From NCBI GenBank assembly GCA_030430535.1, contig JAUIKY010000009.1, positions 1 to 64,000 on the forward strand: a DNA stretch of 64,000 nucleotides, given 5' to 3'. Source of the stretch: Bacteroidia bacterium. Its GTDB lineage: Bacteria > Bacteroidota > Bacteroidia > Flavobacteriales > Flavobacteriaceae. The stretch's first letter is position 1. The number at the start of each line of letters is the position of its first letter. Below are positions 49,415 through 59,400 of this stretch, piece by piece. Below the pieces are notes generated by a model. The model saw only the letters and a program-made list of their open reading frames with translations. It searched no databases and was not told where the DNA came from. A program made the translations under genes and the position numbers.

Positions 49415-51019
49415 ATGAACAAGTCGTTTTTAAACTTTGTTTTGGCCGTTTTTATCGGTCTTATTTTAGCCAATTGTGCCAACCGTGGGCGCCCCGAAGG
49501 AGGCCCGAAGGACGTTACCCCGCCTAAAATAATAAAGTCGATTCCCGAAAACTACACCACCAATTTTAAAGGCGATGAAATTGAAATCTATTTCGACGAG
49601 TTTATAAAAATAAAAGACCTGCAAAAACAGCTCATTATTTCACCCCCAATGAATACCCAACCCAATGTAACCCCATTGGGCGGTGCGAGCAAGTATATCA
49701 CCATAAAAATTTACGATACGCTACAACCCAACACCACTTATGCGTTCAACTTCGGAAACAGCATTACCGATAATAACGAGGGCAACCCGTACCCATACTA
49801 CCGCTATGTGTTTTCAACTGGCGATTACATCGACTCGTTAACCGTAAAAGGCAACATTGTCGATGCGCTTTTAAAACAGCCCGAAACCTTCGTTAATGTG
49901 GCGCTTTATGAAGTCGATTCTACATATTCCGATTCCATTGTTTACAAAGATAAGCCCAAGTACATCACCAACACGCTCGACAGTTTAACCACCTTTACCA
50001 TTGAAAATATAAAACCCGGAACATATAAACTCATCGCTCTTAAAGACAACAACAGCGATAATAAATTTCAACAAAAAACCGATCAAATAGCATTTCATGA
50101 AGGGTTTATTACAGTACCAAGCGACACCTCGTACACCTTAAAATTATTCAAGGAAAATTTAGATTTTAGAGCCACTCGCCCCAGATTGATTTCGGGTGAA
50201 AAAATAGCTTTTGGTTACGAGGGCAGTTATAAAAACATGAATATTGATATCCTTTCGGAAACTCCACCAGAGTTTGAATACCGTATTACCAAAGACGAAA
50301 AAACCGATTCGTTGATGTATTGGTACAAACCCCGTTTGAAAGTCGATTCGCTTCATTTTAAAGTGACACACCCCACTTTTGAAAAAGAATTCATAGTGCG
50401 CATCAGTGAACAGAAACGTGATTCGTTGACCATTAAAACCCAACCCTCGGGTTCCATAGGTATTGAAGAAGATTTAAAAATAACAGGCTCAACGCCTTTT
50501 GTTGAATTTAATGCTTCTAAAATCACGCTATTAGACAAAGATTCAACGCAAGTGGATTTCAAGACGCGCTTCGACACCATCAACAACACCTATGCCTTCC
50601 AGTTTAACAAAACCGAAGATAACAGCTATAAAATGCAAATTCTTCCTGAAGCCTTTACCGGATTCTTCGGAAACAAAAACGACACCATCAATGTGTCCTT
50701 AAAAACAAAAAGTGCTTCATCTTTTGGCTACGTGCGATTTACCCTCGCCAATGCTCCAAAATATCCACTCATTATACAATTGACCGACAATAAGGGCAAA
50801 GTAAAAGTGGAAGGCTACACCCACGAACAAGACGTTGTTGATTTTTTAAATTTAGACCCAGGCACCTATTCCATACGGGTGGTGCACGATGTTAATGGCA
50901 ATCAGCTATTCGATACGGGAAGTTTCTTAGGCAACATTCAACCAGAAAACGTAAGTCATTTTCAAGATATTGAAATCAGGGCCGATTGGGGTATTCAGGA
51001 AACTTTAACTTTTAACTGA
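49415..51019 (+). CDS. Ig-like domain lipoprotein of Bacteroidota type
   Basis: A 534-residue secreted protein. The first 21 residues form a lipoprotein signal (NKSFLNFVLAVFIGLILANC, with Cys21), so it is probably anchored at the outer membrane. The front part, GPKDVTPPKIIKSIPENY with EIEIYFDEFIKIKDL, is a SbsA-type Ig-like (Big_5) fold; further beta-rich repeats follow (carboxypeptidase-regulatory-like IENIKPGTYKLIALKDNNSDNKF and a repeat near the end DLDPGTYSIRVVHDVNGN-like). Function unknown; structural or gliding-related surface roles are possible. Start ATG rather than two upstream TTG codons. Its end overlaps the nitrilase gene by 8 bases. Confidence 0.78.
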   Translation: MNKSFLNFVLAVFIGLILANCANRGRPEGGPKDVTPPKIIKSIPENYTTNFKGDEIEIYFDEFIKIKDLQKQLIISPPMNTQPNVTPLGGASKYITIKIYDTLQPNTTYAFNFGNSITDNNEGNPYPYYRYVFSTGDYIDSLTVKGNIVDALLKQPETFVNVALYEVDSTYSDSIVYKDKPKYITNTLDSLTTFTIENIKPGTYKLIALKDNNSDNKFQQKTDQIAFHEGFITVPSDTSYTLKLFKENLDFRATRPRLISGEKIAFGYEGSYKNMNIDILSETPPEFEYRITKDEKTDSLMYWYKPRLKVDSLHFKVTHPTFEKEFIVRISEQKRDSLTIKTQPSGSIGIEEDLKITGSTPFVEFNASKITLLDKDSTQVDFKTRFDTINNTYAFQFNKTEDNSYKMQILPEAFTGFFGNKNDTINVSLKTKSASSFGYVRFTLANAPKYPLIIQLTDNKGKVKVEGYTHEQDVVDFLNLDPGTYSIRVVHDVNGNQLFDTGSFLGNIQPENVSHFQDIEIRADWGIQETLTFN

Positions 51020-51791
51020 TATTGAACGTATCGCGGTCGTTTAAGAATTTGAATTTATTGCGATAGGCTTCAATGTGCCTTTTTTCTAAAGTGATGATTT
51101 CAATTTGTTCTTTTCCGTGTTGAAAATCGGCGATGGGGTTCCCCAATACGTCATAAGCCCCAGAATGCCCCACATATTCTATATCTATACCATCAACACC
51201 TACACGGTTTACACCAATACAGTAACTCATATTTTCAATGGCACGGGCTTTTAACAGAGCATCCCACGCTGAAATCCTGGGTTTTGGCCAATTGGCCACA
51301 TAGATTAACACATCGTAATCTTCAACGTTTCTGGCCCAAACAGGAAAGCGCAAATCGTAACATACCTGCGGACATATTTTCCAGCCCTTGTAATCAACAA
51401 TCACTTTTTCGGTTCCGGCGGTGTAGGTTTTATGTTCGTTCGCCAAAGTAAACGTGTGGCGTTTGTTGTAGATTGAAATATTTCCGGAAGGCTCAACGAA
51501 CAAAAAACGGTTGTAAAACTTACCATGTTCCTTAATCACAAGGCTTCCCGCGATGGCAGCATTCTTCCCAGTCGCTATTTGTTTCATCCAAATAACGGTT
51601 TCGCCCTGCATGGTCTCGGCCACTTTTTCGGCATTCATGGTAAATCCTGTGGCAAACATTTCGGGCAGCACTACCACATCGACAGGCTTGGAAATATCTT
51701 CTATTTTTTTGGTGAAGTTCTTCAGGTTTGCTTCGGGGTTTTCCCAAGCTAAATCGGACTGCACCAATGCAATATTAAGCTGGTTTTGCAA
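51012..51791 (-). CDS. Nitrilase-superfamily amidohydrolase, omega-amidase-like
   Basis: A 259-residue cytoplasmic enzyme of the nitrilase superfamily with the Glu-Lys-Cys triad: E in VVLPEMFATGF near 44, K in YNKRHTF near 110 and C in CPQVCYDLRFPVWAR near 144. The YafV/Nit2 type acts on 2-oxoglutaramate and related omega-amides; this type of ending supports it, other amides remain possible. The gene is convergent with the Ig-like lipoprotein gene and upstream of the coiled-coil pair on the same strand (13-base gap), so they may be cotranscribed. Confidence 0.83.
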   Translation of the reverse strand: MQNQLNIALVQSDLAWENPEANLKNFTKKIEDISKPVDVVVLPEMFATGFTMNAEKVAETMQGETVIWMKQIATGKNAAIAGSLVIKEHGKFYNRFLFVEPSGNISIYNKRHTFTLANEHKTYTAGTEKVIVDYKGWKICPQVCYDLRFPVWARNVEDYDVLIYVANWPKPRISAWDALLKARAIENMSYCIGVNRVGVDGIDIEYVGHSGAYDVLGNPIADFQHGKEQIEIITLEKRHIEAYRNKFKFLNDRDTFNIS

Positions 51792-51803
51792 AACTTTTCG
51801 GTA

Positions 51804-52280
51804 TTACAGTTTTCTTTTGGCTTTGGCGGTTTGTTCTTTTAACTTTTCTATTTTAGAAAGCCATTTTTGTTCGTCTTGAGGTGACAATTTACCTTTCTTT
51901 TTTAACTTTTCATACTTTTGCTGGGCACTTTCATATTTCTCTGTTAATTTTTCATAATTGGAGTGCGCCTTTTCTTTTTGTTTCAAGGCTTTTTCAGCCT
52001 TTTTTTGCTTCTTTTCGGCTGCTTTTTGTTTTTTCTCTGCCTTTTTTAGCGCCTTTTCTGTTTCATTGGCTGCATCGAGTGCTTGTGTCTTTTTGTTTAA
52101 AGCCTTTTTTACTTCCAAACGTTCTTCTAAACTTAATGTGTTTGTTACATCAACACCATTTTTTAAAACAACATCTCCTTTAACGCTGTATGTAGCTCCA
52201 TTCCAAGTAACTTCCTGTGCAGATAAGGAAAGTCCTAATGCCATAACCAAGGCTATAAACCATTTTGTAATTGCTTCCAT
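51804..52280 (-). CDS. Secreted coiled-coil protein A
   Basis: A 158-residue protein with a signal peptide (KWFIALVMALGLSLSAQ) and a highly charged lysine/alanine/glutamate coiled coil from about 65 to 158. Near the end it has KKKGKLSPQDEQKWLSKIEKL. A homologous front segment (TWNGATYSVKGD...NGVDVTNTLSLEE) resembles that of the next gene. No known domain; likely periplasmic, perhaps a spacer. It lies four bases from gene B on the same strand, so both come from one operon, probably with the nitrilase gene downstream. Confidence 0.6.
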   Translation of the reverse strand: MEAITKWFIALVMALGLSLSAQEVTWNGATYSVKGDVVLKNGVDVTNTLSLEERLEVKKALNKKTQALDAANETEKALKKAEKKQKAAEKKQKKAEKALKQKEKAHSNYEKLTEKYESAQQKYEKLKKKGKLSPQDEQKWLSKIEKLKEQTAKAKRKL

Positions 52281-52284
52281 CTGT

Positions 52285-52809
52285 TTATTTTAACTGTTTA
52301 TAAATTTCGTTTGCTTTATTTAGCTCTGCTTCGAATTCAGCAATTCGGGCTTGCCATTTTTCTTCATCTCGTGGCGATAATTTGCCTTTGGCCTTTAACG
52401 TTTCGTAGCGTTCTTTTTTATCAAGGAGGCGTTCTTTGGCTTTCAAAACATCTTCGCGTGCTTCTTCCCTGGCCTTTATTTTTTCTTCCAACTGCTCTTG
52501 ATTGGCTTCAAGTTCTTCCTGCCTTTCTTTCGCTCTTTTTAAAGCTTCTTCAACTTTTTCCTGTTCTTCTGCGAGTTCCTTTTTCTTATCTTCAGCCATT
52601 CGCTGTGCCTCAATGCGTTCGTTCAACGTGTTTTTTATGGCTGCTTTTTCTTCACTTGTTAATTCTGCTGAAATATCTTTACCGTTGTGGTAAAAACTAT
52701 TATTCTTTATTTTATAAATGGTGCCATCGTCCATAATCACTTTTTGACTACTTCCACATGCTACCATTATGGCGATTGAAAAAATCGATACTATTTTTAA
52801 AAACTTCAT
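52285..52809 (-). CDS. Coiled-coil lipoprotein B, paralogue of A
   Basis: A 174-residue lipoprotein: signal FLKIVSIFSIAIMVAC (Cys18, start ATG 52809 preferred over 52845) and a coiled coil from about 60 on. The front part (DGTIYKIKN...NGKDISAELTSEEK) lines up with A's, and the end (KAKGKLSPRDEEKWQARIAEFEAEL) with A's KKKGKLSPQDEQKW. So the two are paralogues of a family I do not recognise, diverged in the middle. The lipid anchor here and the free signal peptide in A suggest an outer-membrane and a soluble member. First gene of the pair. Confidence 0.65.
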   Translation of the reverse strand: MKFLKIVSIFSIAIMVACGSSQKVIMDDGTIYKIKNNSFYHNGKDISAELTSEEKAAIKNTLNERIEAQRMAEDKKKELAEEQEKVEEALKRAKERQEELEANQEQLEEKIKAREEAREDVLKAKERLLDKKERYETLKAKGKLSPRDEEKWQARIAEFEAELNKANEIYKQLK

Positions 52810-52885
52810 ATTTCTGGTTCTATTCGGTTCTATTAATTTAGACACTAAATTGAACGGATGTCACGCCATTAACGTGTTTTTAACA

Positions 52886-54031
52886 TTATAGCCCGCATAA
52901 TATTTCGGCTGCTTGTTTTAAGGTATCTTCGGTTTTGGCGAAACAAAAACGCAGCACTTTATAATCTATATTATCGATATTGAAAACCGACATGGGTATC
53001 GAGGCCACACCGTTTTCAATAGTCAATCGCTTTGCAAAATCCACATCGTTTTCTTGGGTGATTTGGGAGTAATCCAAAACTTGGAAATACGAGCCCTTGG
53101 CTGGGGTAAACCTGAACTTTGAATCCTTCATTAAATTTAAGAATAAATCGCGTTTCTTTTGATAAAAATCGGGCAATTTCAGGTAATGCTCGGGATTTTG
53201 CATATAATCGGCGATGCCTTTTTGAGTGGGGTGATGGATGCAAAACACTACAAATTGGTGCACTTTTAAAAACTCGTCCATCAGCGCTTTTGGCGCACAG
53301 CAGTAACCCACGCGCCACCCCGTATTGTGGAAGGTTTTACAAAACGACGACACCACAAAACTCCGAGCCTTTAAATCGGGAAACAAACAAGCACTTTGGT
53401 GCTGTTCGCCATCGTAAATCATGTGTTCATAAACCTCATCACTCAAGACTATAATATTTGTATTTTTAGTAATTTCCTGTAATTGCAACATATCTTCCTT
53501 AGAGAAAATACTGCCGGTAGGGTTATGCGGTGAATTAATAACAATCATTTTGGTACGGCTATTAATTTTAGCTTTCACCGTTTCCCAATCTACTTTATAT
53601 CCATTTGAAGCTTTGAGCTGAACAGGGATAGGAATACCACCATTTAATTGCACGTTAGGTTCATAACTATCATAAGCTGGTTTAAAAACAACCACTTCAT
53701 CATTGGGTTTTATAAAAGTTGAAATGATAGTAAAAATAGCCTGTGTGGCCCCAGCAGTCACAACAATTTCGGTTTCTGGATGATAGCTTTCTCCATAAAC
53801 CAATTCATATTTTTTTGAAATAGCGTTTCGGAGTTCCAAATGGCCGCGCATGGGCGCATATTGGTTGTAGCCCGAATCCATAGCCTTACTGACCAAATCA
53901 ATTAGTTTTTGGTCGCTTTTAAAATTAGGAAAACCCTGTGACAGATTAATGGCACCGTGCTTTGCCGCCAAAGCACTCATCACCGAAAAAATGGTGGTGC
54001 CCACATGAGGAAGTTTAGATGAATGTTGCAT
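52886..54031 (-). CDS. Class I/II aminotransferase, methionine/kynurenine type
   Basis: A PLP-dependent aminotransferase, 381 residues with ATG 54031 (the in-frame ATG at 54064 would add 11 residues). GAINLSQGFPNF near 26-37 is the usual front; the Schiff-base lysine lies in SSFCKTFHNTGWRVGY near 227-242, and the conserved SPHNPTG is near 165-171. The pattern (SQGFPNF, NQYAPMRGHLELR) belongs to the YbdL/kynurenine aminotransferase-like group that uses methionine, aromatic or glutamine-type substrates. Soluble. It is between the coiled-coil pair and a small membrane gene. Confidence 0.83.
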   Translation of the reverse strand: MQHSSKLPHVGTTIFSVMSALAAKHGAINLSQGFPNFKSDQKLIDLVSKAMDSGYNQYAPMRGHLELRNAISKKYELVYGESYHPETEIVVTAGATQAIFTIISTFIKPNDEVVVFKPAYDSYEPNVQLNGGIPIPVQLKASNGYKVDWETVKAKINSRTKMIVINSPHNPTGSIFSKEDMLQLQEITKNTNIIVLSDEVYEHMIYDGEQHQSACLFPDLKARSFVVSSFCKTFHNTGWRVGYCCAPKALMDEFLKVHQFVVFCIHHPTQKGIADYMQNPEHYLKLPDFYQKKRDLFLNLMKDSKFRFTPAKGSYFQVLDYSQITQENDVDFAKRLTIENGVASIPMSVFNIDNIDYKVLRFCFAKTEDTLKQAAEILCGL

Positions 54032-54106
54032 GCTTAAAGCTACACAATTTTCATCTTTCTTCAATAGAAAGTATGAACGTTAAATTTAAACTTTACTGGT
54101 TACGAA

Positions 54107-54475
54107 TTAATTTTCTGAATGGTCATTTTTGTCATTTAAACCCTGTTCTATTTTTTGTTGACTTAAACGTTTTGCCTTTTGGAAGTTTTCTATATTGTCT
54201 TGAAGCGCATTTTCAATGGATTTTTTTGAATTGTTATAACTGTTTTCCATGGATTGGATATACGCTAAAGCCTTAATGCTTTTTGAAAAATCGGCTTTTT
54301 CTTTAGTTTCTGCATCATTAAATACTGTTTTTTCCCTGACAACTTCCTGCTGAAAATCTTCATCATACAATTCCATGGATTCTTTTTCAAACCTCCTAAA
54401 ATCTGAATCAGATTTGAACACCTTTACAACATATATCACTACAAGACCAATAAAAAAACACCACAACCAAACCAT
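54107..54475 (-). CDS. Small membrane-anchored coiled-coil protein
   Basis: A 122-residue protein I do not recognise: one N-terminal transmembrane helix (VWLWCFFIGLVVIYVVKVF, 2-20) followed by a charged, likely coiled-coil region. It has the neighbours' codon use and a full frame, so it is probably a real gene. Flanked by the aminotransferase on one side and the MutS-like ATPase on the other, same strand; no functional hint. Confidence 0.5.
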   Translation of the reverse strand: MVWLWCFFIGLVVIYVVKVFKSDSDFRRFEKESMELYDEDFQQEVVREKTVFNDAETKEKADFSKSIKALAYIQSMENSYNNSKKSIENALQDNIENFQKAKRLSQQKIEQGLNDKNDHSEN

Positions 54476-54597
54476 AGACCCCTAATATTAAACGATTTAT
54501 GATTCAAAAATAATATTAAACTTACAGAAACAATGCCGTCCTTCGATTAGTAAGTATTATCTTTAGACGAATGGCAATAAACTCAAGATAAGTCAAT

Positions 54598-56370
54598 TCA
54601 TACAATTTTCATTTTCTGCAATAAAAATGACGCATTCATATTTTTACAAACTCCTTTTTTAAGAACATAATCGAAATGAAGTTCGTCGTTGATGATTTTG
54701 GCATCAAAAAAATAATTTTTTACCGCTTGCAATTCTTCTGCAATCTCACATAAGCTTAAATCGTGTGTAGCAATGATTCCGGTAGCCTTTGATGCTACCA
54801 GTTTTTCAACAAACTTTCGTGACCCCATAGCTTTATCGGTGCTGTTGGTACCTTTTAAAATTTCGTCCAACACAATAAAATAGGGCTCATTTTCGAGGGC
54901 ATCAACAATGTATTTTAAACGGGTAAGTTCTGAAAAGAAATACGAACTCTCATCGGCTAACGAATCGGTAGTCCGCATACTGGTAATCAATTTTACGGGC
55001 GAATATCGGCTCGACTTGGCGCAAACGGGCAAGCCTATATTAGCCATAACAATATGCAACGACACCGTGCGCAAAAAAGTACTTTTCCCAGCCATATTGG
55101 CCCCGGTTACTATAAAAAACTGCTCATTATTAATGGTTAAATCGCTATCGATTCGCTTTTCTTTTTTCAATAGCGGATGCCCCAAACCTTTAGCTTCAAT
55201 AGTGGTTGTATTATTGGTTATTTCAGGAAATACGAATTCGGGATGATTAAAAGCAAAATTGCCCAACGAATTGTAAGCATCAAAAAAAGCGACCACTTCA
55301 AACCAATCGGCCACCTTGTCACCATACCGAGTTATCCATTTTTCGATACGACAACTATTTTTCAAATCGGTTAAAAACCAACCATTACCAAAAATGGCTC
55401 CAATAAAATTGTTTCTGTTATCTAAGGCATCTAAAGCCCTTGAAAAACGTTTAAAAATAAGCGAAGCTTTTTCATCTTTCAATTGGATTTGCTGCTGCTT
55501 TTCTTTCAATAATGCCGAAGAAAAAGAACCATTTTCAATTAAATATAACAATGAAGCATATTGACGAAAGGTATCCCGAATTTTATCGGTATTTGATGCT
55601 AAAACATTAATCTTTTTTAAATATATCCCAGTAATGGCCAAGCCCAAAACCAACCAATAACCTATAATGCCAAGGTTATTCAAAACTCCGAAAACAGCCA
55701 AACCGAATAGTAGCACTGTACCCAAGCCGAACGCCAGGGGCAACCATCGCATAACTTTTGGCAGAAACGATTGATGTTTTTTAAACCAAGTGGTAATTTG
55801 GCTGGCAGGGGTTTCCACTTGAACCAAACTCGAGGTTGCCGCAAACTTTTGTCGCCACTCCGGATTTGTGCTCAATTCTTTTATAGCCTTTTGCCGTGCT
55901 ACAATTCCGTTGGTATTATTGGCCTTTAATTCATCGGCTAATCTTTTAGCTCCTTCGGCACTCGTAGTGCGGTTTATATATTGAAAGAACGAGCCGCGAC
56001 CAAACAAATCGATATCCAAACTGTAAAAATGGTTGGTATCCTGAAACTGTAAACCTTGCTCCCTATCATAAAAATGCCCCGACGCTATTTTCAGTTCCGT
56101 TTCGTTAATATCCACCAAAGCTTTGTTGAGCGTTCGTTGCCTCTTAACATCTGAATATTTTGAAAGAAGAAAAACAAAACCGGCGCCACCTAAAACAGTA
56201 ATAGCCAAAGCTACTTGCCAATTATTGAAAAACCCATAAATGCCAACCGCGGTTAGAACAAAAACCAACAAACGCAAAGTACTCAACAGCAATATCTTTT
56301 TCTGGTATTTTTTTAATTGCAATTGATAGGTTTGCGAATGAGCTTTATAATATTCTAAAGGATTATCCAT
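54598..56370 (-). CDS. Membrane-anchored MutS-family ATPase
   Basis: A 590-residue protein with a MutS C-terminal ATPase and no mismatch-recognition domain. Walker A GANMAGKST near 422-430, Walker B FIVLDEILKGTN near 500-511 and the ATHD switch are complete. The N-terminal half has four hydrophobic helices in two pairs (about 28-45, 50-68 and 209-226, 232-250) that would anchor it. Between lie MutS core-like helices with a linker of about 160 residues. MutS relatives of this kind are common in Bacteroidota and are not the mismatch repair MutS; their role is unknown. The bordering genes are the small membrane protein and the giant T9SS protein (101 bases away). Confidence 0.8.
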   Translation of the reverse strand: MDNPLEYYKAHSQTYQLQLKKYQKKILLLSTLRLLVFVLTAVGIYGFFNNWQVALAITVLGGAGFVFLLSKYSDVKRQRTLNKALVDINETELKIASGHFYDREQGLQFQDTNHFYSLDIDLFGRGSFFQYINRTTSAEGAKRLADELKANNTNGIVARQKAIKELSTNPEWRQKFAATSSLVQVETPASQITTWFKKHQSFLPKVMRWLPLAFGLGTVLLFGLAVFGVLNNLGIIGYWLVLGLAITGIYLKKINVLASNTDKIRDTFRQYASLLYLIENGSFSSALLKEKQQQIQLKDEKASLIFKRFSRALDALDNRNNFIGAIFGNGWFLTDLKNSCRIEKWITRYGDKVADWFEVVAFFDAYNSLGNFAFNHPEFVFPEITNNTTTIEAKGLGHPLLKKEKRIDSDLTINNEQFFIVTGANMAGKSTFLRTVSLHIVMANIGLPVCAKSSRYSPVKLITSMRTTDSLADESSYFFSELTRLKYIVDALENEPYFIVLDEILKGTNSTDKAMGSRKFVEKLVASKATGIIATHDLSLCEIAEELQAVKNYFFDAKIINDELHFDYVLKKGVCKNMNASFLLQKMKIV

Positions 56371-56419
56371 TTTAAGTTTCTATTTTTTGAATCAGAAGTT
56401 TTCATTTTCCAAATAAACG

Positions 56420-56443
56420 AAAAAAGCCCTGAAAAACTCAGGG
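56420..56443 (-). terminator. Terminator of the giant LamG/T9SS gene
   Basis: CCCTGA (56427-56432), loop AAAAC, TCAGGG (56438-56443); on the minus strand followed by a T-run. Confidence 0.75.
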
Positions 56444-56471
56444 TCCGTTTAATATTGAAGGCATCAGGGAT

Positions 56472-59400
56472 TTAATCCACCACTATCTTTTTGGTCAGTA
56501 CGGCATTGTTCTCGGTCCTCAGGCATACCACATAGGTGCCCGTGGCCAAATTGTTCAACCGGATGCCGCTCTCCAACTGGGCGTTTGACACGCCACTGAG
56601 GTCCAGCACTTCACGCCCGCGCATGTCCACCACCGCTAAGCGGGCAACAGCGCTGTCCATATTTTTGGCATAGAACGTTTTGGAAGGGTTTTGGTAATAG
56701 GTGCGGTTTTTGGTTCCGGCCACTTCCTCTGCACCCAAGGCCTGTTGTTCGCTCTGGAACACCACCTCAAGCCTGTCCTTGAACACCCCGGCACCAGATG
56801 TGAAGCGGTACGCACCGCCACCCGTAAGCTCGAAGTACTCGCCCGTCTGGCGGTCGTGCAGGTACACCCTTTGGCTTTCCCTGAGGTGCTCCATATCCGA
56901 TATCTTTAGCTCGAAGGTATTGTTGCCCGAGGACCTCAAGTTTAAAGGCAGCACCTTGTCCTTGGCTATCTCTCCATAGGCCTGCATCACCATATTCTTC
57001 CCGTCCAGCGACAGGTTCAGATCGTTGTTGTTGGTCTCCGTACTCTTGGCATCGTAGCCATAGTCGAAGCCATCGGTGGTATAATCGCTGAAACCCATCA
57101 AAAGCTCCCTCCTGGTCTTGGGGCCCGTTACCGAGCTGAACTCCAATCGTATCTTCTGCATCGTACCGGTCGACGCCTCCTGCTTTGCCTTTTTTCCGTC
57201 GGAAGACTTTGAGAACGTAGAACCATTATCGTAAGTGCCATCGGCATCGGCTTCCTTGACGAACACGCGCTGGCCGTTGTTGAACTCCACCTGCCCATCG
57301 GCCAACACCTCCACCATGAAGCCCTGCCCCACGGGAAGGTACCTGGTGGGCACGATCGTGCCGTCCTGCGAGCCATTGTTGGCACCGTAGAATCCCTCGA
57401 ACTGGTACGCACGGCAATAGCCCAGTTTGTTCACCTGGGCATAGCCGCCCTGGTACTCGTTTAAATAATGTGAATTTCCGCCCCATTGTTGCCACAGCTG
57501 CAGCGTGCCGTCTATTACCCCCGCATTGTCGTCGATGAACTTATGGATATCGATTGCCGAGGCGTAGGGGTTGCCCAGAAGGTATTCCGTCTTGGACTGG
57601 TTGGGCACGGAGCCCGCTCCGCCCTTGTCCGTTACATCCAACAAAATGGTGCCGTTATTGGGCTTGCCCTCAAAAATATATTGTTGTTCCACCCCGGCAT
57701 TCCCGGTCCCTTTTTGGGTATAGCCCACGCCCGGGTTCAATGATGTGGATGGCGATATGTTCGCCCAGTCCCAGTACGTCAGCCCATTGATGTACGTGTA
57801 GAGCCACTGGGTACTGATTTTACCATTGCCTGTTTGGCTTGAAGTAAATATACAGCCTGATCCCGCTTCATCTTTGAGCATGTTCAGTCTGAATGCCGTA
57901 TTGTTGGCATTGTGCCCCGTATTGTTGTCCGAAAGCGCCGTAACGCCCGTAGAACCCACCGGTGAGGCCCAATAGTTGTACCTGTACGGGCTTGCCTGGC
58001 CTTCTTGCCTTCTTAAAATCTTGCCCTCGGCCGAGGTCACCAGATCACTGTTCTCGGTCTGCAGCAGTTGGGAATCGCCCATTAAATCCAATGTGCCGTT
58101 CAGCTCCAGGTACCAGCTGTTCTCTATCAGGTTGTCGCCGTTTACCGTTAGGGTTTTGTCCGCGTCTATTATCAGACCCAAATGGCTGTGCGAACCCGTA
58201 GTGCTTATGTTGTGCGATATCTGGACGATGCTCCAGTCTTTGTTATGCGACGCATTCTCGATGTCCCATACATCGCCGTGCAGCCATGTAGACTCGCTGC
58301 ACCAGCAGCCGTTAGAGGACGTAACGTAGGGCATAGGCGCGGTTTGTGGCTGTACCGTGGTGATGTTGTGCAGGCGTGCCGAAAGACCATTGCCCGAATA
58401 ATCGGTGGTCGTCATGTTCACGATGTCCGTCATGGGGTAGTAGGCCTTTAAATTTGACCATGGGATTACCGCCGATGTGGCCGAATCGGATACCGGTTTG
58501 GGAATGGTACTGCCCTGCACCGTGCCCGAATTATTGTTTATCTCTTGGTAGACCGTCTTGCGCAGCTGGTCCTCGGTCAGCGCCACGTCAAATACGCGCA
58601 CCTCGTCTATCGCTCCGTGGAACGGCAGGGCGTGGTCCAGTGCCCTGGACCCGATGGTAAAGCTATCGCCAGAGGCATAGATGCTGCCGGAGAGCGAACC
58701 GTCGTTGCTCGAACCGTGGAGCGCGCCGTTTACGTAGGCCCTGAGCTTGGCCGAGGCCGAGGCGCTGTCGTACACCAGGGCCACGTGCACCCAGACGTCA
58801 CGGTCGAACTTCGCCGTTGGCGCGATCGTCGCATCGTTAACCTTGAACCACAGCTGCCTAGAGCTGTGCGCCTGGATGTGCAGGTTCCCGAAGTTCGCCA
58901 CATAGCCCGAGCCCGAAAAGCCCGCGTCAAGCTTTATCCAGGCCATTACCGTCGCTGCTGTAAGCCCGCCAAGGTCCAGGGCGCTGTCCAGGTAGTCGTC
59001 GACACCGTCGAAATCGATCGTCGCAGACGATGGCGGGTTCACGTCGAATAGGTCTCGGTAGTCCAAATCACCGCCAGCGAACAAATCGCCGTCGGCGTCG
59101 GGTAAAACCGAAAGGTCAGTAGGGTTATCAATATCATCATTTGGGTCATTCGGGTCATAAGGGGTCGAGCCCTCAAAAAGAATATCCAAACCATCGTTAT
59201 CGGTGTCTGAAAACACTATGATTTCATCTGCCATACCATTTTCTTCGATATCCAACAAGCCATCATCATCGCTATCTAAATCAAGAAAATCTGGCATTAA
59301 ATCCCAATCTGTAAAGACAACATCTATCCCACTACCATAAACAACATCTATTCCTGTAGAAGCTACAACTCCAGATGGCGTAATATAGCCTAAGGTAGTT

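Noticed and set aside
54598-56370. Mismatch repair protein MutS
   Set aside because: It lacks the mismatch-recognition and connector domains and has membrane helices.
56600-59060. Open frames on the opposite strand and other frames of the GC-rich part of the giant T9SS gene
   Set aside because: GC-rich DNA has few stop codons, so long spurious frames are expected; the minus-strand frame alone has domains.
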